NCBI RefSeq assembly: GCF_000304355.2
Contig: NC_018227.2
Coordinates: 1,550,001-1,614,000, forward strand
Length of the DNA stretch: 64,000 bases
Origin: Methanoculleus bourgensis MS2
GTDB taxonomy: Archaea > Halobacteriota > Methanomicrobia > Methanomicrobiales > Methanoculleaceae
Direction: 5' to 3'
Shown: one piece after another, positions 15,995 to 24,456 of the stretch
Numbering within the stretch: position 1 is the stretch's first letter
Layout of the letters: each line of letters starts with the position of its first letter
The notes under the pieces: generated by a model
Databases searched by the model: none
What the model was told of the DNA's origin: nothing
What the model saw: the letters and a program-made list of their open reading frames with translations, nothing else
Made by a program: the position numbers and the translations under genes

Positions 15995-16851
15995 ACGGAA
16001 TCATAGGCGCAGTCCTCTTCCTCATCCTCGCGCCCATAGCCGGCGGGCTCATCGCCGGAATCGACAGAAAACTCACCGCGCGGATGCAGGGGAGGGTCGG
16101 GCCGCCGCTCCTGCAGCCCTTCTACGACGTCGGCAAACTCTTCGAGAAGGAGAACGTCGTCGTCGTCACGGCGCAGAACTTCTACGTCGTCGCCTACCTG
16201 GTCTTCATCGCCCTCTCAGGCGCCCTCTTCTTCGCGGGAGGGGACCTCTTGCTGATCGTCTTTGCCTTCACGCTCGCCCACGTCTTCCTGGTGCTCGGGG
16301 CCTACGCGGTCCACTCGCCCTACAGCCACATCGGGGCCGAGCGTGAACTGATCCAGGTGATGGCCTACGAGCCGATGATCATCCTTGCGGCTGTCGGGCT
16401 CTACATGGTCAGCGGGAGTTTCTACGTCGCCGACATTGCCGCAACGACCGCGCCGGCGATCCTCTACCTCCCCGGCGTCTTCCTGGGCCTTGCCGTCATC
16501 CTGACGATCAAACTCAGGAAATCTCCCTTCGACATCTCGACGTCGCACCACGCGCACCAGGAGATCGTCAAGGGCATCACGACAGAGTTCTCGGGCTCGA
16601 CCCTCGGCCAGATCGAGATCGCCCACTGGTATGAGAACATCTTCCTTCTCGGGCTCGTCTACCTCTTCTTTGCCTGGAACCCCGTGATCGGGATTGTTGC
16701 GGTCGCGGTCACCTACGCAGCCGAGGTCTTCATCGACAACGTCACCGCACGGGTGCGGTGGCAGGCAGCCCTGAAGAGCGGGTGGCTCGCGGCGTTACTT
16801 GGCATCGCGAACCTGGCGATCCTCTCCTATATGATGATCGGAGGTGCATGA
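15991..16851 (+). CDS. echB: Energy-converting hydrogenase Ech, subunit B (NuoH-like)
   Basis: 286 residues from ATG 15991 (an in-frame GTG at 15967 lies inside echA). Membrane subunit homologous to complex I NuoH/Nqo8, connecting the hydrophilic module to the ion pump. Visible family features: GRVGPPLLQPFYDVGKLFEKE near residue 35, HSPYSHIGAERELIQVMAYEP and KLRKSPFDISTSHHAHQE, whose acidic residues belong to the E-channel. About 8 transmembrane helices. ATGA overlap with echA, and it runs into the echC ribosome binding site. Confidence 0.94.
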   Translation: MNGIIGAVLFLILAPIAGGLIAGIDRKLTARMQGRVGPPLLQPFYDVGKLFEKENVVVVTAQNFYVVAYLVFIALSGALFFAGGDLLLIVFAFTLAHVFLVLGAYAVHSPYSHIGAERELIQVMAYEPMIILAAVGLYMVSGSFYVADIAATTAPAILYLPGVFLGLAVILTIKLRKSPFDISTSHHAHQEIVKGITTEFSGSTLGQIEIAHWYENIFLLGLVYLFFAWNPVIGIVAVAVTYAAEVFIDNVTARVRWQAALKSGWLAALLGIANLAILSYMMIGGA

Positions 16852-16856
16852 GTACC

Positions 16857-17339
16857 ATGGCATTCCTGAAGCGATCACCCTGGATCCTTCATTACGATGC
16901 GTCCAGCTGCAACGGGTGCGACATCGAGGTGCTTGCGTGCCTCACCCCGCTCTACGACGTGGAGCGGTTTGGCATCATCAACACCGGAAACCCGAAGCAT
17001 GCAGATATCCTGCTGATCACCGGCGGGATCAACGAGTTGAACCGGGCGGTGGTCAGGAACCTCTACGAACAGATGCCGGAGCCAAAAGTCGTTATCGCGA
17101 TCGGCGCCTGCGCCGCAACCGGCGGCATATTCCGGGAGTGCTACAATATTGTAGGCGGCATCGACAAAGTTATCCCGGTCGACGTCTACGTCCCGGGATG
17201 CCCGGCCCGGCCGGAACAGATCATCGACGGTGTTGTTGCGGCGCTCGGGATTCTCGAGGAGAAACGGGAGAAGATGGCGGGAGGAGCGCAGATGAAAGAA
17301 GAAGCACGGCATGCAGAAGAGGTAGGTGAGAGTACATGA
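16857..17339 (+). CDS. echC: Energy-converting hydrogenase Ech, small subunit C
   Basis: 160 residues from ATG 16857. GGAGGTG at 16840-16846 sits 10 nt before this ATG and only 1 nt before the earlier ATG 16848, so MAFLKRSPW is preferred. Small [NiFe] hydrogenase subunit (NuoB-like) holding the proximal [4Fe-4S] cluster: SSCNGCDIEVLAC (C18, C21), IGACAATGG and PGCPARPE provide the four ligands. The charged C-terminal tail (residues about 140-160) is linker-like. Overlaps echD by ATGA. Confidence 0.95.
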   Translation: MAFLKRSPWILHYDASSCNGCDIEVLACLTPLYDVERFGIINTGNPKHADILLITGGINELNRAVVRNLYEQMPEPKVVIAIGACAATGGIFRECYNIVGGIDKVIPVDVYVPGCPARPEQIIDGVVAALGILEEKREKMAGGAQMKEEARHAEEVGEST

Positions 17340-17716
17340 CAGTAAACGAAGAGCAGACTACCATCAGCGTCGCGCTGGAAGACCTCGTACGTGAGGTCGA
17401 GGGGCTCCATGCCGACGGCTACCGCCTCGTCCAGATCGGGTGCACGGACGTCGGCGGTGCGTACGAGGTCAACTACTCGTTCGATAAGGGCTACCAGTTC
17501 AGGAACCTCCGCCTGACGGTCGGGCCGGAGACGGAGGTCCCGAGCATCTCCGGTATCTACTGGGGAGCGTTTGTCTATGAGAACGAACTGCACGACCTCT
17601 TCGGGATCCCGGTGACCGGGATAAATATCGACTTTAAGGGGACGTTCATCAGGACCGCGGAGAAGTTTCCGTTCAGCGTCACGAGAAGGGGGGACGACCG
17701 ATGCCAGAACGCATAG
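17336..17716 (+). CDS. echD: Energy-converting hydrogenase Ech, subunit D (NuoC-like)
   Basis: 126 residues. Hydrophilic subunit corresponding to complex I NuoC (30 kDa), which packs against the large and small subunits. Family signature around GIYWGAFVYENELHDLFGI. Start ATG overlaps the echC stop and its own 3' end overlaps echE by 16 nt, consistent with translational coupling. It carries no cofactor motif. Confidence 0.9.
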   Translation: MTVNEEQTTISVALEDLVREVEGLHADGYRLVQIGCTDVGGAYEVNYSFDKGYQFRNLRLTVGPETEVPSISGIYWGAFVYENELHDLFGIPVTGINIDFKGTFIRTAEKFPFSVTRRGDDRCQNA

Positions 17717-18780
17717 TCGTGCCGTTCGGGCCGCAGCACCCGGTGCTACCGGAACCGATCCACCTCGACCTCGTCCTTGAGGATGAGTTGGTGGTGGATG
17801 TGGTCCCCTCCATCGGCTACATCCACCGCGGGCTTGAGCAGCTCGTGCAGAAGCGCGAGTACACCGAGTACGTCTACGTGGCGGAGCGGATATGCGGGAT
17901 CTGCAGTTTCATGCACGCGCTCTGCTACTGCCAGGGCATCGAGCATATCATGGAGCTTGAGGTTCCTGACCGGTCGCGATATCTCAGGACGATCTGGTCG
18001 GAGTGCTCGCGTCTCCACTCCCACCTCCTCTGGCTCGGGCTGTTTGCGGATGGGATGGGCTTTGAGAACCTCTTCATGCGGTCCTGGCAGCTCCGGGAGA
18101 GTGTGCTCGATGTCTTTGAGGATACCACCGGCGGGCGGATTATCCAGGGCACCTGCAAGGTCGGCGGGGTCAGGCGCGATATCGGGCAGGAGAAACTCGA
18201 CGAGATGCACCGGGCGCTCGACCCCTTCGAGGAGAAGTGCCGGGACCTCGGCGACGTCTTCTTAAACGACGAGACGGTGAAGTACCGTCTCCAGGGGCTC
18301 GGAGTTCTCTCGAAGGATGAGGCCTACACCCTCGGGGCGGCAGGGCCGACCCTCCGGGGGAGCGGGGTCGCGGTTGACCACCGGGAGACCGGGTATGCGG
18401 CCTACGGGGACCTGGGATTCAAACCGGTCGTCGAGACCGCCGGGGACTGCTACGCCCGGTGTGCCGTCCGTGTCCGTGAACTCTACTCTTCCATCGACCT
18501 GATCAGGAGGGCGATCGAGGAGATGCCCGAAGGCCCGATCGACGTGAAGGTGAAGGGAGCGCCGAACGGCGAGTACTTCTCCCGCGTGGAGCAGCCGCGG
18601 GGAGAGGTCGTCCACTACCTGCGGGGCGACGGCACCAAGCACCTCGCCCGTGCCCGTATCAGGACACCGACGCTCGCAAACATCCCTGCGCTCGTGAAGA
18701 TGCTCCCGGGCGCCCAGCTTGCCGACGTCCCGGTCGTCGTCCTCTCGATCGACCCCTGCATCAGCTGCACGGAGAGGTGA
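17701..18780 (+). CDS. echE: Energy-converting hydrogenase Ech, large subunit E ([NiFe] site)
   Basis: 359 residues. Large subunit with the Ni-Fe active site. N-terminal ligand motif RICGICS (C65, C68) and C-terminal motif DPCISC (C353, C356). The protein ends three residues later (TER), so there is no C-terminal extension to be cleaved and a maturation endopeptidase should not be needed, as noted for some other Ech-type enzymes. PFGPQHPVLPEPIHL at the N-terminus and SECSRLHSHLLWLG are typical of the NuoD-related family. Confidence 0.95.
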   Translation: MPERIVVPFGPQHPVLPEPIHLDLVLEDELVVDVVPSIGYIHRGLEQLVQKREYTEYVYVAERICGICSFMHALCYCQGIEHIMELEVPDRSRYLRTIWSECSRLHSHLLWLGLFADGMGFENLFMRSWQLRESVLDVFEDTTGGRIIQGTCKVGGVRRDIGQEKLDEMHRALDPFEEKCRDLGDVFLNDETVKYRLQGLGVLSKDEAYTLGAAGPTLRGSGVAVDHRETGYAAYGDLGFKPVVETAGDCYARCAVRVRELYSSIDLIRRAIEEMPEGPIDVKVKGAPNGEYFSRVEQPRGEVVHYLRGDGTKHLARARIRTPTLANIPALVKMLPGAQLADVPVVVLSIDPCISCTER

Positions 18781-18787
18781 AGAAGGC

Positions 18788-19186
18788 ATGGGACTCTTTG
18801 AGATGACAAAAACAGTCCTCCGGAACCTTGCGAGGGGGCCGGCCACCCGGCGGTACCCTGCGGTCCCGGCACGGACGAGCCCCCTTACCCGGGGGCACGT
18901 CACCTTCGACCCTGCCACGTGCCGCTCCTGCGGGCTCTGCTCGCGGCGGTGTCCGTGCGAGGCGATCCACCTCGATAAGGAGGCGAAGGTCTGGGAGATC
19001 AATCGCATGCGGTGCATCGCCTGCGGCGACTGCGTCGAGGGCTGCCCGTTCGGGAGCCTCACGATGGAGCAGGAGTACCTCCCACCGGTGGTGGAGCACG
19101 TGGTGGAACGCCATACCATCACCTACGTGAAGCCCGAGAAGCCCGCGAAGAAACCGGCCGAGGAGAGCGCCGGCGCCGGGGCGTGA
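18788..19186 (+). CDS. echF: Energy-converting hydrogenase Ech, subunit F (2[4Fe-4S] ferredoxin-like)
   Basis: 132 residues from ATG 18788; GGTGA lies 10 nt upstream. NuoI-like electron-transfer subunit with CRSCGLCSRRCPCEAI and CIACGDCVEGCPFGSL, two [4Fe-4S] clusters linking ferredoxin to EchC. The C-terminus is a Lys/Glu/Ala-rich tail (KPEKPAKKPAEESAGAGA), longer than the minimal family. It closes the ech operon; repeat DNA follows within 80 nt. Confidence 0.93.
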   Translation: MGLFEMTKTVLRNLARGPATRRYPAVPARTSPLTRGHVTFDPATCRSCGLCSRRCPCEAIHLDKEAKVWEINRMRCIACGDCVEGCPFGSLTMEQEYLPPVVEHVVERHTITYVKPEKPAKKPAEESAGAGA

Positions 19187-19263
19187 GAATGGGAAGGGGC
19201 GCGGAGCCGCCCCAAGGCATCTTTTTTGAATGATAACTGCTGCATCGTGCATCTAACATTTCA

Positions 19264-19352
19264 CACGCTGCGTTGCTTCGCGCACTTCCGCGTGCGGTGG
19301 CGACCGAACCCACGCACCAGAATCCCCACAGCAGGTGAAATGGTCCACCGCG
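19264..19352 (+). repeat. Interspersed repeat copy (GTGCGGCTGGCGAT family)
   Basis: Contains CTTCGCGCACTTCCGCGTGCGG, then TGGCGACC, CCCACGCACCAG, and AGGTGAAATGGTCCAC. The same ordered blocks occur at 2163-2250, 45056-45133, 45750-45812, 46272-46345 and 56911-56975. Confidence 0.65.
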
Positions 19353-19365
19353 CCGACGCGCCCCC

Positions 19366-20736
19366 TCACATCCGCACCAGTGGATGGACCATATGGATGA
19401 TGTCGTAGGTGTTGCTCGGGTAGGCCCAGGCGATCGCGTCCAGCGTGAGATCGTCCACCGTCAACCCGTGCTTGATCGCAAGAGCGAAGATGTTGATCAC
19501 CTCTTCTACGTGGTGCCCGATGAGGTGGGCCCCGAGGATCCTGCGGGAGTCGCCGTCTATCAGGAGTTTGTAGCCGACATGCTTCTGGTTGATACCCCGG
19601 TTCGTGAAGCGTTCCGAGAGGTCGCCGGCGTGGACGATGTAGGGTATCCCTTTCTCCTTCGCCGCCTCTTCCGTGAGCCCGACCGACGCGATGGGCGGGT
19701 TTGTGAAGACGGCGCTCGGGACGACCCAGTAGTCCGCGGCCCGCGCATTCCCGTTCAGGATGTTGTCGACGACGATATGGGCGTCCCTCACCGCCACCGG
19801 CGTCAGCTGCACCCCTCCCGGGTTTGCGTCCCCGGCCACGTAGACGGCCGGGTTTGAGACGCTCTGGAGGTATTCGTTGACCCGGATCCCCCGCCGGTCC
19901 GTCTCGACCCCTCCGGCCGCAAGGTCGAGCCCCTCGATCGCGGGGACCCTCCCCGCACCGTGGACGACCATATCCGCCTCAAAGGTCTCCTCCTCGCCCT
20001 CCCTCCCGGCCCGCACCAGAAGACCGGCGGCGGTCTTCTCGACTGAGAGAAGCGGCATATTCATCTGCACGTCGATCCCGACTTCCCTCGACGCCTGCAC
20101 CAGCCGGTCGACGATATCGTGATCGAACCCCTTGAGCACCCGACCGCTCCGCTGGAGGATGGTCGCTTTCGCCCCGGCCCTGGCGGCCACATGGGCGAAC
20201 TCGAACGATATGTAGCCCCCGCCGATGAAGACGATCCGCTCGGGGAGCGTCTCAAGGTAGAAGAAGTCGTCACTTTGGGTCACGAGGTCGGCACCCGGGA
20301 CGTCGAGCGGCCGGGGGTGTGCGCCGGTGGCGATCACGATGTATCGCGCCGAAAAGAGGTCGTCGCCGATCGCCACCCGGTCCGGGCCGGCAAACCGGGC
20401 GAACCCCCGGCAGGTGTGGATGCCCGCCCTCCGGAAGCGCTCCTCCTTCCGCCGGGGAATAGGGTCGGTGAATGAGCGCTCGAAGGCGAGCAGCTGCGGC
20501 CAGTCGATCGATACCTCCCCCCTGATACCCCTCCCCTGCTGGTCATGGACACGCGCCACCACCTCCGCGGCGCCGGCGAGCACCCTCTTTGGGACGCAGC
20601 CCCGGAGAGCGCACGTCCCCCCGTAGGTCTGGTGATCGGTGATCGCTATCCGCATCCCGGCTTCCCTGCAGTGCCAGGCGACATCGGAACCGGCGACGCC
20701 GGTCCCGATAACGATGACATCATACTCACGCTCCAT
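19366..20736 (-). CDS. Dihydrolipoamide dehydrogenase/mercuric reductase-like flavoprotein
   Basis: 456 residues. FAD- and NAD(P)H-dependent disulfide oxidoreductase fold: N-terminal FAD motif VIGTGVAGSDVA, redox-disulfide motif GGTCALRGCVPKR near residue 40, NAD(P) Rossmann motif FIGGGYISFEFAHVA, and second FAD motif YVAGDANPG. The C-terminal catalytic segment, normally H-P-T-x-x-E, reads AIAWAYPSNTYDI: the His-Glu dyad is missing, so the substrate is unlikely to be dihydrolipoamide. No 2-oxoacid dehydrogenase genes are nearby. Candidate roles are a thiol/disulfide or quinone/metal reductase. A TATA-like TTTATAG near 20763-20770 would give an almost leaderless mRNA. Confidence 0.8.
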   Translation of the reverse strand: MEREYDVIVIGTGVAGSDVAWHCREAGMRIAITDHQTYGGTCALRGCVPKRVLAGAAEVVARVHDQQGRGIRGEVSIDWPQLLAFERSFTDPIPRRKEERFRRAGIHTCRGFARFAGPDRVAIGDDLFSARYIVIATGAHPRPLDVPGADLVTQSDDFFYLETLPERIVFIGGGYISFEFAHVAARAGAKATILQRSGRVLKGFDHDIVDRLVQASREVGIDVQMNMPLLSVEKTAAGLLVRAGREGEEETFEADMVVHGAGRVPAIEGLDLAAGGVETDRRGIRVNEYLQSVSNPAVYVAGDANPGGVQLTPVAVRDAHIVVDNILNGNARAADYWVVPSAVFTNPPIASVGLTEEAAKEKGIPYIVHAGDLSERFTNRGINQKHVGYKLLIDGDSRRILGAHLIGHHVEEVINIFALAIKHGLTVDDLTLDAIAWAYPSNTYDIIHMVHPLVRM

Positions 20737-20794
20737 GGCGGGGCTCTGGTCGCCATGGGGCGCTATAAAGGTTTACCCGACGGGCCGCGGGGCA

Positions 20795-21520
20795 TCAGGC
20801 CGCGGCGGCATACCCGGCCCGGGGCGTGGCAGGCTGCCCGAGATAGGCACGCGCACGGGCCTCAAAAGTCTCTCCAGCCTCTGCAAGTTCCCGGGAAAGG
20901 ATGAATATCCGGGCGGCGTCACCCAGCGCCCGGTGGGGCTTGATGAAGTGCTGGAGGACCGGAGGAACCTGGTAGGAGAAGTGCCCGGACCGGATTTGGG
21001 CCTTCGAGGAGGAGAACCCGATGATGGTCGAGACCCGGTCGAGCGAGAGATGGTCCTTCATCCCGAGGCGCCGCCGGATATCACGCTGGAGGTCGACCCG
21101 GGAAAATTCGTCCGTATCCACACCCGCCTGCTCAAACGCCATCATCTCCATCCCGTCGGCGAAGAAGGTGAGGGTTGAGATATCAGCGTCGCCCGAGAGC
21201 CGCTGCATGAAGAGGCCGAGGTCGGCAAACGCCGCCCGGGCCACCTCCCTGGCGGCCTGCACCTGGTATCCCGGGAGGCGGTGACTCCGCAGGAACGGTT
21301 TCTGGTACTCGCCGCGCCAGAGGTTCGCAACCGATGCGGTCACCCCGAGGGTCTTTCCGCGGGTGTCGGTCACGTTTCTCCAGAGTTCCACGTCGATGTC
21401 GTAGCGGAACGTCTCGCCGAGAAACCGCGGCCGGTCCTCTTCCGGGTCGTGGAGCACCACCCCGATCTCGACCGGCATGACGACCGCACGATGGGTGCCA
21501 TATACGTGGCCGAACTCCAT
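20795..21520 (-). CDS. DnaQ/RNase T-like (DEDDh fold) protein, paralog of 10472-11245; 5' end uncertain
   Basis: 241 residues from ATG 21520. Aligns by eye with the other copy: MEFGHVYGTHRAVVMPVEIG, FRYDIDVELWRNVTD, SVANLWRGEYQKPF, VDLQRDIRRRLG and HRALGDAARIF (motif III H-x4-D). Homology continues upstream of the only ATG: codons at 21521-21532 read A-C-I-D, so motif I would be D-M-E, but the in-frame stop TGA at 21554-21556 leaves no standard start between. A strong GAGGTGAT site sits just upstream in another frame. The gene may therefore have lost its start, use a non-standard one, or contain a frameshift. Confidence 0.55.
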   Translation of the reverse strand: MEFGHVYGTHRAVVMPVEIGVVLHDPEEDRPRFLGETFRYDIDVELWRNVTDTRGKTLGVTASVANLWRGEYQKPFLRSHRLPGYQVQAAREVARAAFADLGLFMQRLSGDADISTLTFFADGMEMMAFEQAGVDTDEFSRVDLQRDIRRRLGMKDHLSLDRVSTIIGFSSSKAQIRSGHFSYQVPPVLQHFIKPHRALGDAARIFILSRELAEAGETFEARARAYLGQPATPRAGYAAAA

Positions 21521-21556
21521 ATCGATGCAGGCAGTGACGTCAGGAACCGCGCATCA

Positions 21557-21910
21557 CCTCTGCAGTGCAGCATCCTCTAGGCATGTACTTCATATTCAGG
21601 TTCAGGTCACTACGTGAAAAATGTGCCCGTGGTACGGCAACCGCCGGAAGTCCCGGAGAATGTGCTTCTGCCCGAGCCGGGACACAGAACCGGGCCGAAC
21701 GCCGGGAGAGCGATCGTTACGGAAGCGTATGACTCCAATCCAGGGCGGATGGCCGGGATAGTGATTCAGGAGGTCCTGCAGAGTCTGCCGGTGACCGGCG
21801 TCATGGAGGATCGAATGGACCGTTGGGGCATGCCCCGACGACCGGTACGTGCTGCCAACCCCGGAATACCGCCGGCGCGGGGGGGCAGGCACCCGGTGGA
21901 TCCCGTACCC
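21557..21910. other. Intergenic stretch without a supported gene
   Basis: Two opposing open frames of about 100 codons fill 21602-21925, but neither has a ribosome binding site, a protein-like composition or a recognised family. I see nothing else here. Confidence 0.4.
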
Positions 21911-21916
21911 CATACC

Positions 21917-21926
21917 TTAATATAAA
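21917..21926 (+). promoter_or_regulatory. TATA box of the secreted-protein gene
   Basis: TTAATATAAA, with a start of transcription expected near 21946, 13 nt before the proposed TTG start codon at 21959. Confidence 0.5.
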
Positions 21927-21958
21927 CCCAGGTGCACCGGGCCACCGTGGGTGGACAT

Positions 21959-22507
21959 TTGACAACAGACAGACGATGGTATGCCCTCCTCATACTGCTC
22001 GCGGCGCTGGCCTTCGGCTGCATCGTCGTCGCCGCAGAGAACGTCTCCGGAGAGCAGCCCCTCACCGGCGCACCGGGGGTGGTCGCCCGGGGAGACCCCG
22101 TGACGATCTCCGGCATCGCTACCGGAAACCCGGACGCGGTCTACGTCTGGGTCTTCGGTCAGAACTACCGGCTCCTGAGCGAACCCGTGGACGTCGGAAG
22201 CGACGGAATCTACCGCTACACGCTGGAGCGGAGCGAGACTGCGGACCTCTCCCCCGGCCGCTACTTTGCGATCGTGCAACACCCGATGGGCAACGGCAAG
22301 CAGGACGTACGGGTCGTATCGGACAGCACGATATCGGTTCCCGGCGGGACGACAGTCGATCTTGCCGGACTCCCCGCCGATGAGGCAGCGACTGCTCTCG
22401 TCGATGCGCTGAACTCACCGTACAGCGATGACACCTATGTCATGGTCAGTTTCATGATCGAGGATCCCTGGATCCAGATCGGCGGGATCAGAAGTACAGG
22501 AGGATGA
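21959..22507 (+). CDS. Secreted/surface protein with signal peptide, DUF3821-like
   Basis: 182 residues from TTG 21959, chosen because GGTGGA lies 3 nt upstream and the mRNA probably starts near 21946; GTG 21932 would lie outside the transcript. An N-terminal signal segment WYALLILLAALAFGCIVVAA is followed by an extracellular domain: PGVVARGDPVTISGIATGNP and VYVWVFGQNYRL resemble the beta-sandwich domain (DUF3821) found in Methanomicrobiales surface proteins. Function unknown; no C-terminal anchor is seen, so it may be released or complexed with the S-layer. Confidence 0.65.
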   Translation: MTTDRRWYALLILLAALAFGCIVVAAENVSGEQPLTGAPGVVARGDPVTISGIATGNPDAVYVWVFGQNYRLLSEPVDVGSDGIYRYTLERSETADLSPGRYFAIVQHPMGNGKQDVRVVSDSTISVPGGTTVDLAGLPADEAATALVDALNSPYSDDTYVMVSFMIEDPWIQIGGIRSTGG

Positions 22508-22546
22508 TACCGGCGAATCAGGGGCGTTCCGAAAGATCAGAACGCC

Positions 22547-23287
22547 CTACCATCTGTACATAGCACGGGTGACCTGGTGCGGCTCGAACCGTCCGCGGTG
22601 GAAGACCCGGACCTCGACCTCCGCACCCTTCCGGAAGTCACGCATCAGGAGGTCGTAGGTCCGCCGGACGTAGCGCAGTCCTTCCCGGGCGAAGAGGTCC
22701 CGGAGGGCCCGCCGGAACCTGATCTCCTGATCAAGAAACGCCGCCTCGTATGCCCGGGTCTCTCTGGCGATACGGGCGCATTCAGCGTCGTCGATCGGGG
22801 TGTTGTAGCACCCGTGCTCGTTTAAGCCGCTGATCTGCCGCCAGTCGACCGCGCCCCTCTCGTCGGCCTCCCGGTGGAGCATGTAGGGGTAGACCCGGCA
22901 GATAGAGAACCGCTGGTCGTAGACGCTGCACCGGCCCCCTTCAAGGAAGATGCAGGACCCGTCCGGCTTTGTCCTGAGGGCGTAGCCTGAGACGTAGAAC
23001 CTCCCATGCTGGTCGCAGGCGTCGTAGCCGGGCGCCGGGACGATGGCATCCGGACAGAACGACCTGACCCGGTCGGTGTCCTCCTCCAGCAGGAAGACGT
23101 GACCGTTGAACTCCCGGGTGCAGCACCGGCCGCAGCAGTCGCAGAAGAACCCCACGTCCCGTATGATATCGATGAACTCCTCCTCAGGGAACCTGAGAAG
23201 ATCGGCAAGTTCCTGCTCAAGAGCATCGATCTCTTCGTCAAAAGAAAGCGTTGCGACGGCCTCCACACCGGGATCCGGCAGAATCAT
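22547..23287 (-). CDS. YkgJ-type cysteine cluster protein
   Basis: 246 residues. The family binds a metal, probably an iron-sulfur cluster or zinc, through a Cys-rich core: FFCDCCGRCCTREFNG, then CIFLEGGRCSVYDQRFSICRVYP. The function is unknown; family members are often annotated as UPF0153. A helical C-terminal half contains many Arg/Glu. Divergent from the cation exchanger gene and convergent with the secreted-protein gene. Confidence 0.8.
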   Translation of the reverse strand: MILPDPGVEAVATLSFDEEIDALEQELADLLRFPEEEFIDIIRDVGFFCDCCGRCCTREFNGHVFLLEEDTDRVRSFCPDAIVPAPGYDACDQHGRFYVSGYALRTKPDGSCIFLEGGRCSVYDQRFSICRVYPYMLHREADERGAVDWRQISGLNEHGCYNTPIDDAECARIARETRAYEAAFLDQEIRFRRALRDLFAREGLRYVRRTYDLLMRDFRKGAEVEVRVFHRGRFEPHQVTRAMYRW

Positions 23288-23427
23288 GCCGGCACCAGTA
23301 CTCCATCAACGTTGGGTGGGGAGGAGGATATGCTCTTCGGCGCCCGCCACATCTTCTTCAGGCCCGACCTCGGAAACGTATTATGAGATTCCCGCCAAAC
23401 CGGTACCAGCACGCCTGAGGCATCCCC

Positions 23428-24363
23428 GTGATACTGACCGTCATCATATTCATCATCGGCATAGCGCTCCTCGTAAAAGGGGCCGACCTCTTTGTCGGCG
23501 GCGGGAGCGGCCTTGCCCTCCGGCACAGCATCTCCCCGGCCCTGATCGGGTTTACGATCATTGCGTTCGGCACCTCCCTCCCGGAGCTCGTCGTCAGCAC
23601 AAACGCCGCGGCCACGGGAAATACAGCCATCACGCTTGGGAACGTCCTCGGGAGCAACATCGCAAACATCGCCCTTATCCTGGCCCTCTGCACATTCATC
23701 AGGCCGGACATGATCGCGGCGTCGGGAACATCGCGCCCCGCGCTCGTCCAGCATACCGTGATGATGCTTGTTGCGACAGCAGCGTTCGCCCTGCTCGCCA
23801 CCCTGGGCACGCTCGGCGCCCTTTCCGGAGTGGTGCTCCTCATCCTCTTCGTGGTCATCCTCGCCGTCCTCTGGAGGGAGCGCCGCGAGGAGGGGGCTGT
23901 CCATATCAAGTCCCACGGGTGGGCCGACGCCCTCTACATCGGCCTCGGGCTCGTCGCCGTCATCATCGGCGCCCGCCTGGTCGTCGAGAGCGCCGTCACA
24001 ATCGCTGAAGGGTTCGGGATCCCGGCCTTCGTGATCGGCCTCTCGGTCGTCGCCGTCGGCACGTCGCTCCCGGAGCTCGCGACCTCACTTGTCGCAGCCT
24101 TACGAAACGAGGGGGCCATATCAGTCGGCAACATCCTCGGGAGCAACATCTTCAACCTCCTTCTGGTCCTCGGGGTAAGCCTCCTCCTCGCCCCGGTCAC
24201 CATCGGGTCATGGGCCGACATCATCGCGGTCGTCCTCTTCACGGTCGCGATCCTCCCCCTGCTCTTCGCGCGCCCGTCCGTCGTCAGGGGCTGGTCGGTC
24301 CTCATGCTCGTCGGCTACGCCGCCTACATCGCCTGGGCCTTTGCGGCGGCACCGGTCGGGTGA
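23428..24363 (+). CDS. Calcium/cation antiporter (CaCA family, YrbG-like)
   Basis: 311 residues, GTG start with GAGG 8 nt upstream. Membrane exchanger expected to export Ca2+ (or another cation) against Na+ or H+. It has the two inverted alpha repeats: FGTSLPELVVSTNAA with GNVLGSNIANIALI, and VGTSLPELATSLVAA with GNILGSNIFNLLLV. About ten membrane helices with a short charged cytoplasmic loop (WRERREEGAVHIKSHG). A P2-type ATPase lies 2.7 kb downstream on the other strand. Confidence 0.92.
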   Translation: MILTVIIFIIGIALLVKGADLFVGGGSGLALRHSISPALIGFTIIAFGTSLPELVVSTNAAATGNTAITLGNVLGSNIANIALILALCTFIRPDMIAASGTSRPALVQHTVMMLVATAAFALLATLGTLGALSGVVLLILFVVILAVLWRERREEGAVHIKSHGWADALYIGLGLVAVIIGARLVVESAVTIAEGFGIPAFVIGLSVVAVGTSLPELATSLVAALRNEGAISVGNILGSNIFNLLLVLGVSLLLAPVTIGSWADIIAVVLFTVAILPLLFARPSVVRGWSVLMLVGYAAYIAWAFAAAPVG

Positions 24364-24456
24364 GGAACTTCGGCGGAAGACTTCGAAGATATTCGTAGGC
24401 TACGCAAAGATGATACATCGGCGGGTGCATCTCCCTTTACCGGAAGGTGAACGAGT

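Noticed and set aside
21602-21925. Two opposing frames of about 103 codons
   Set aside because: They overlap each other completely, with no site, no motif and no family.
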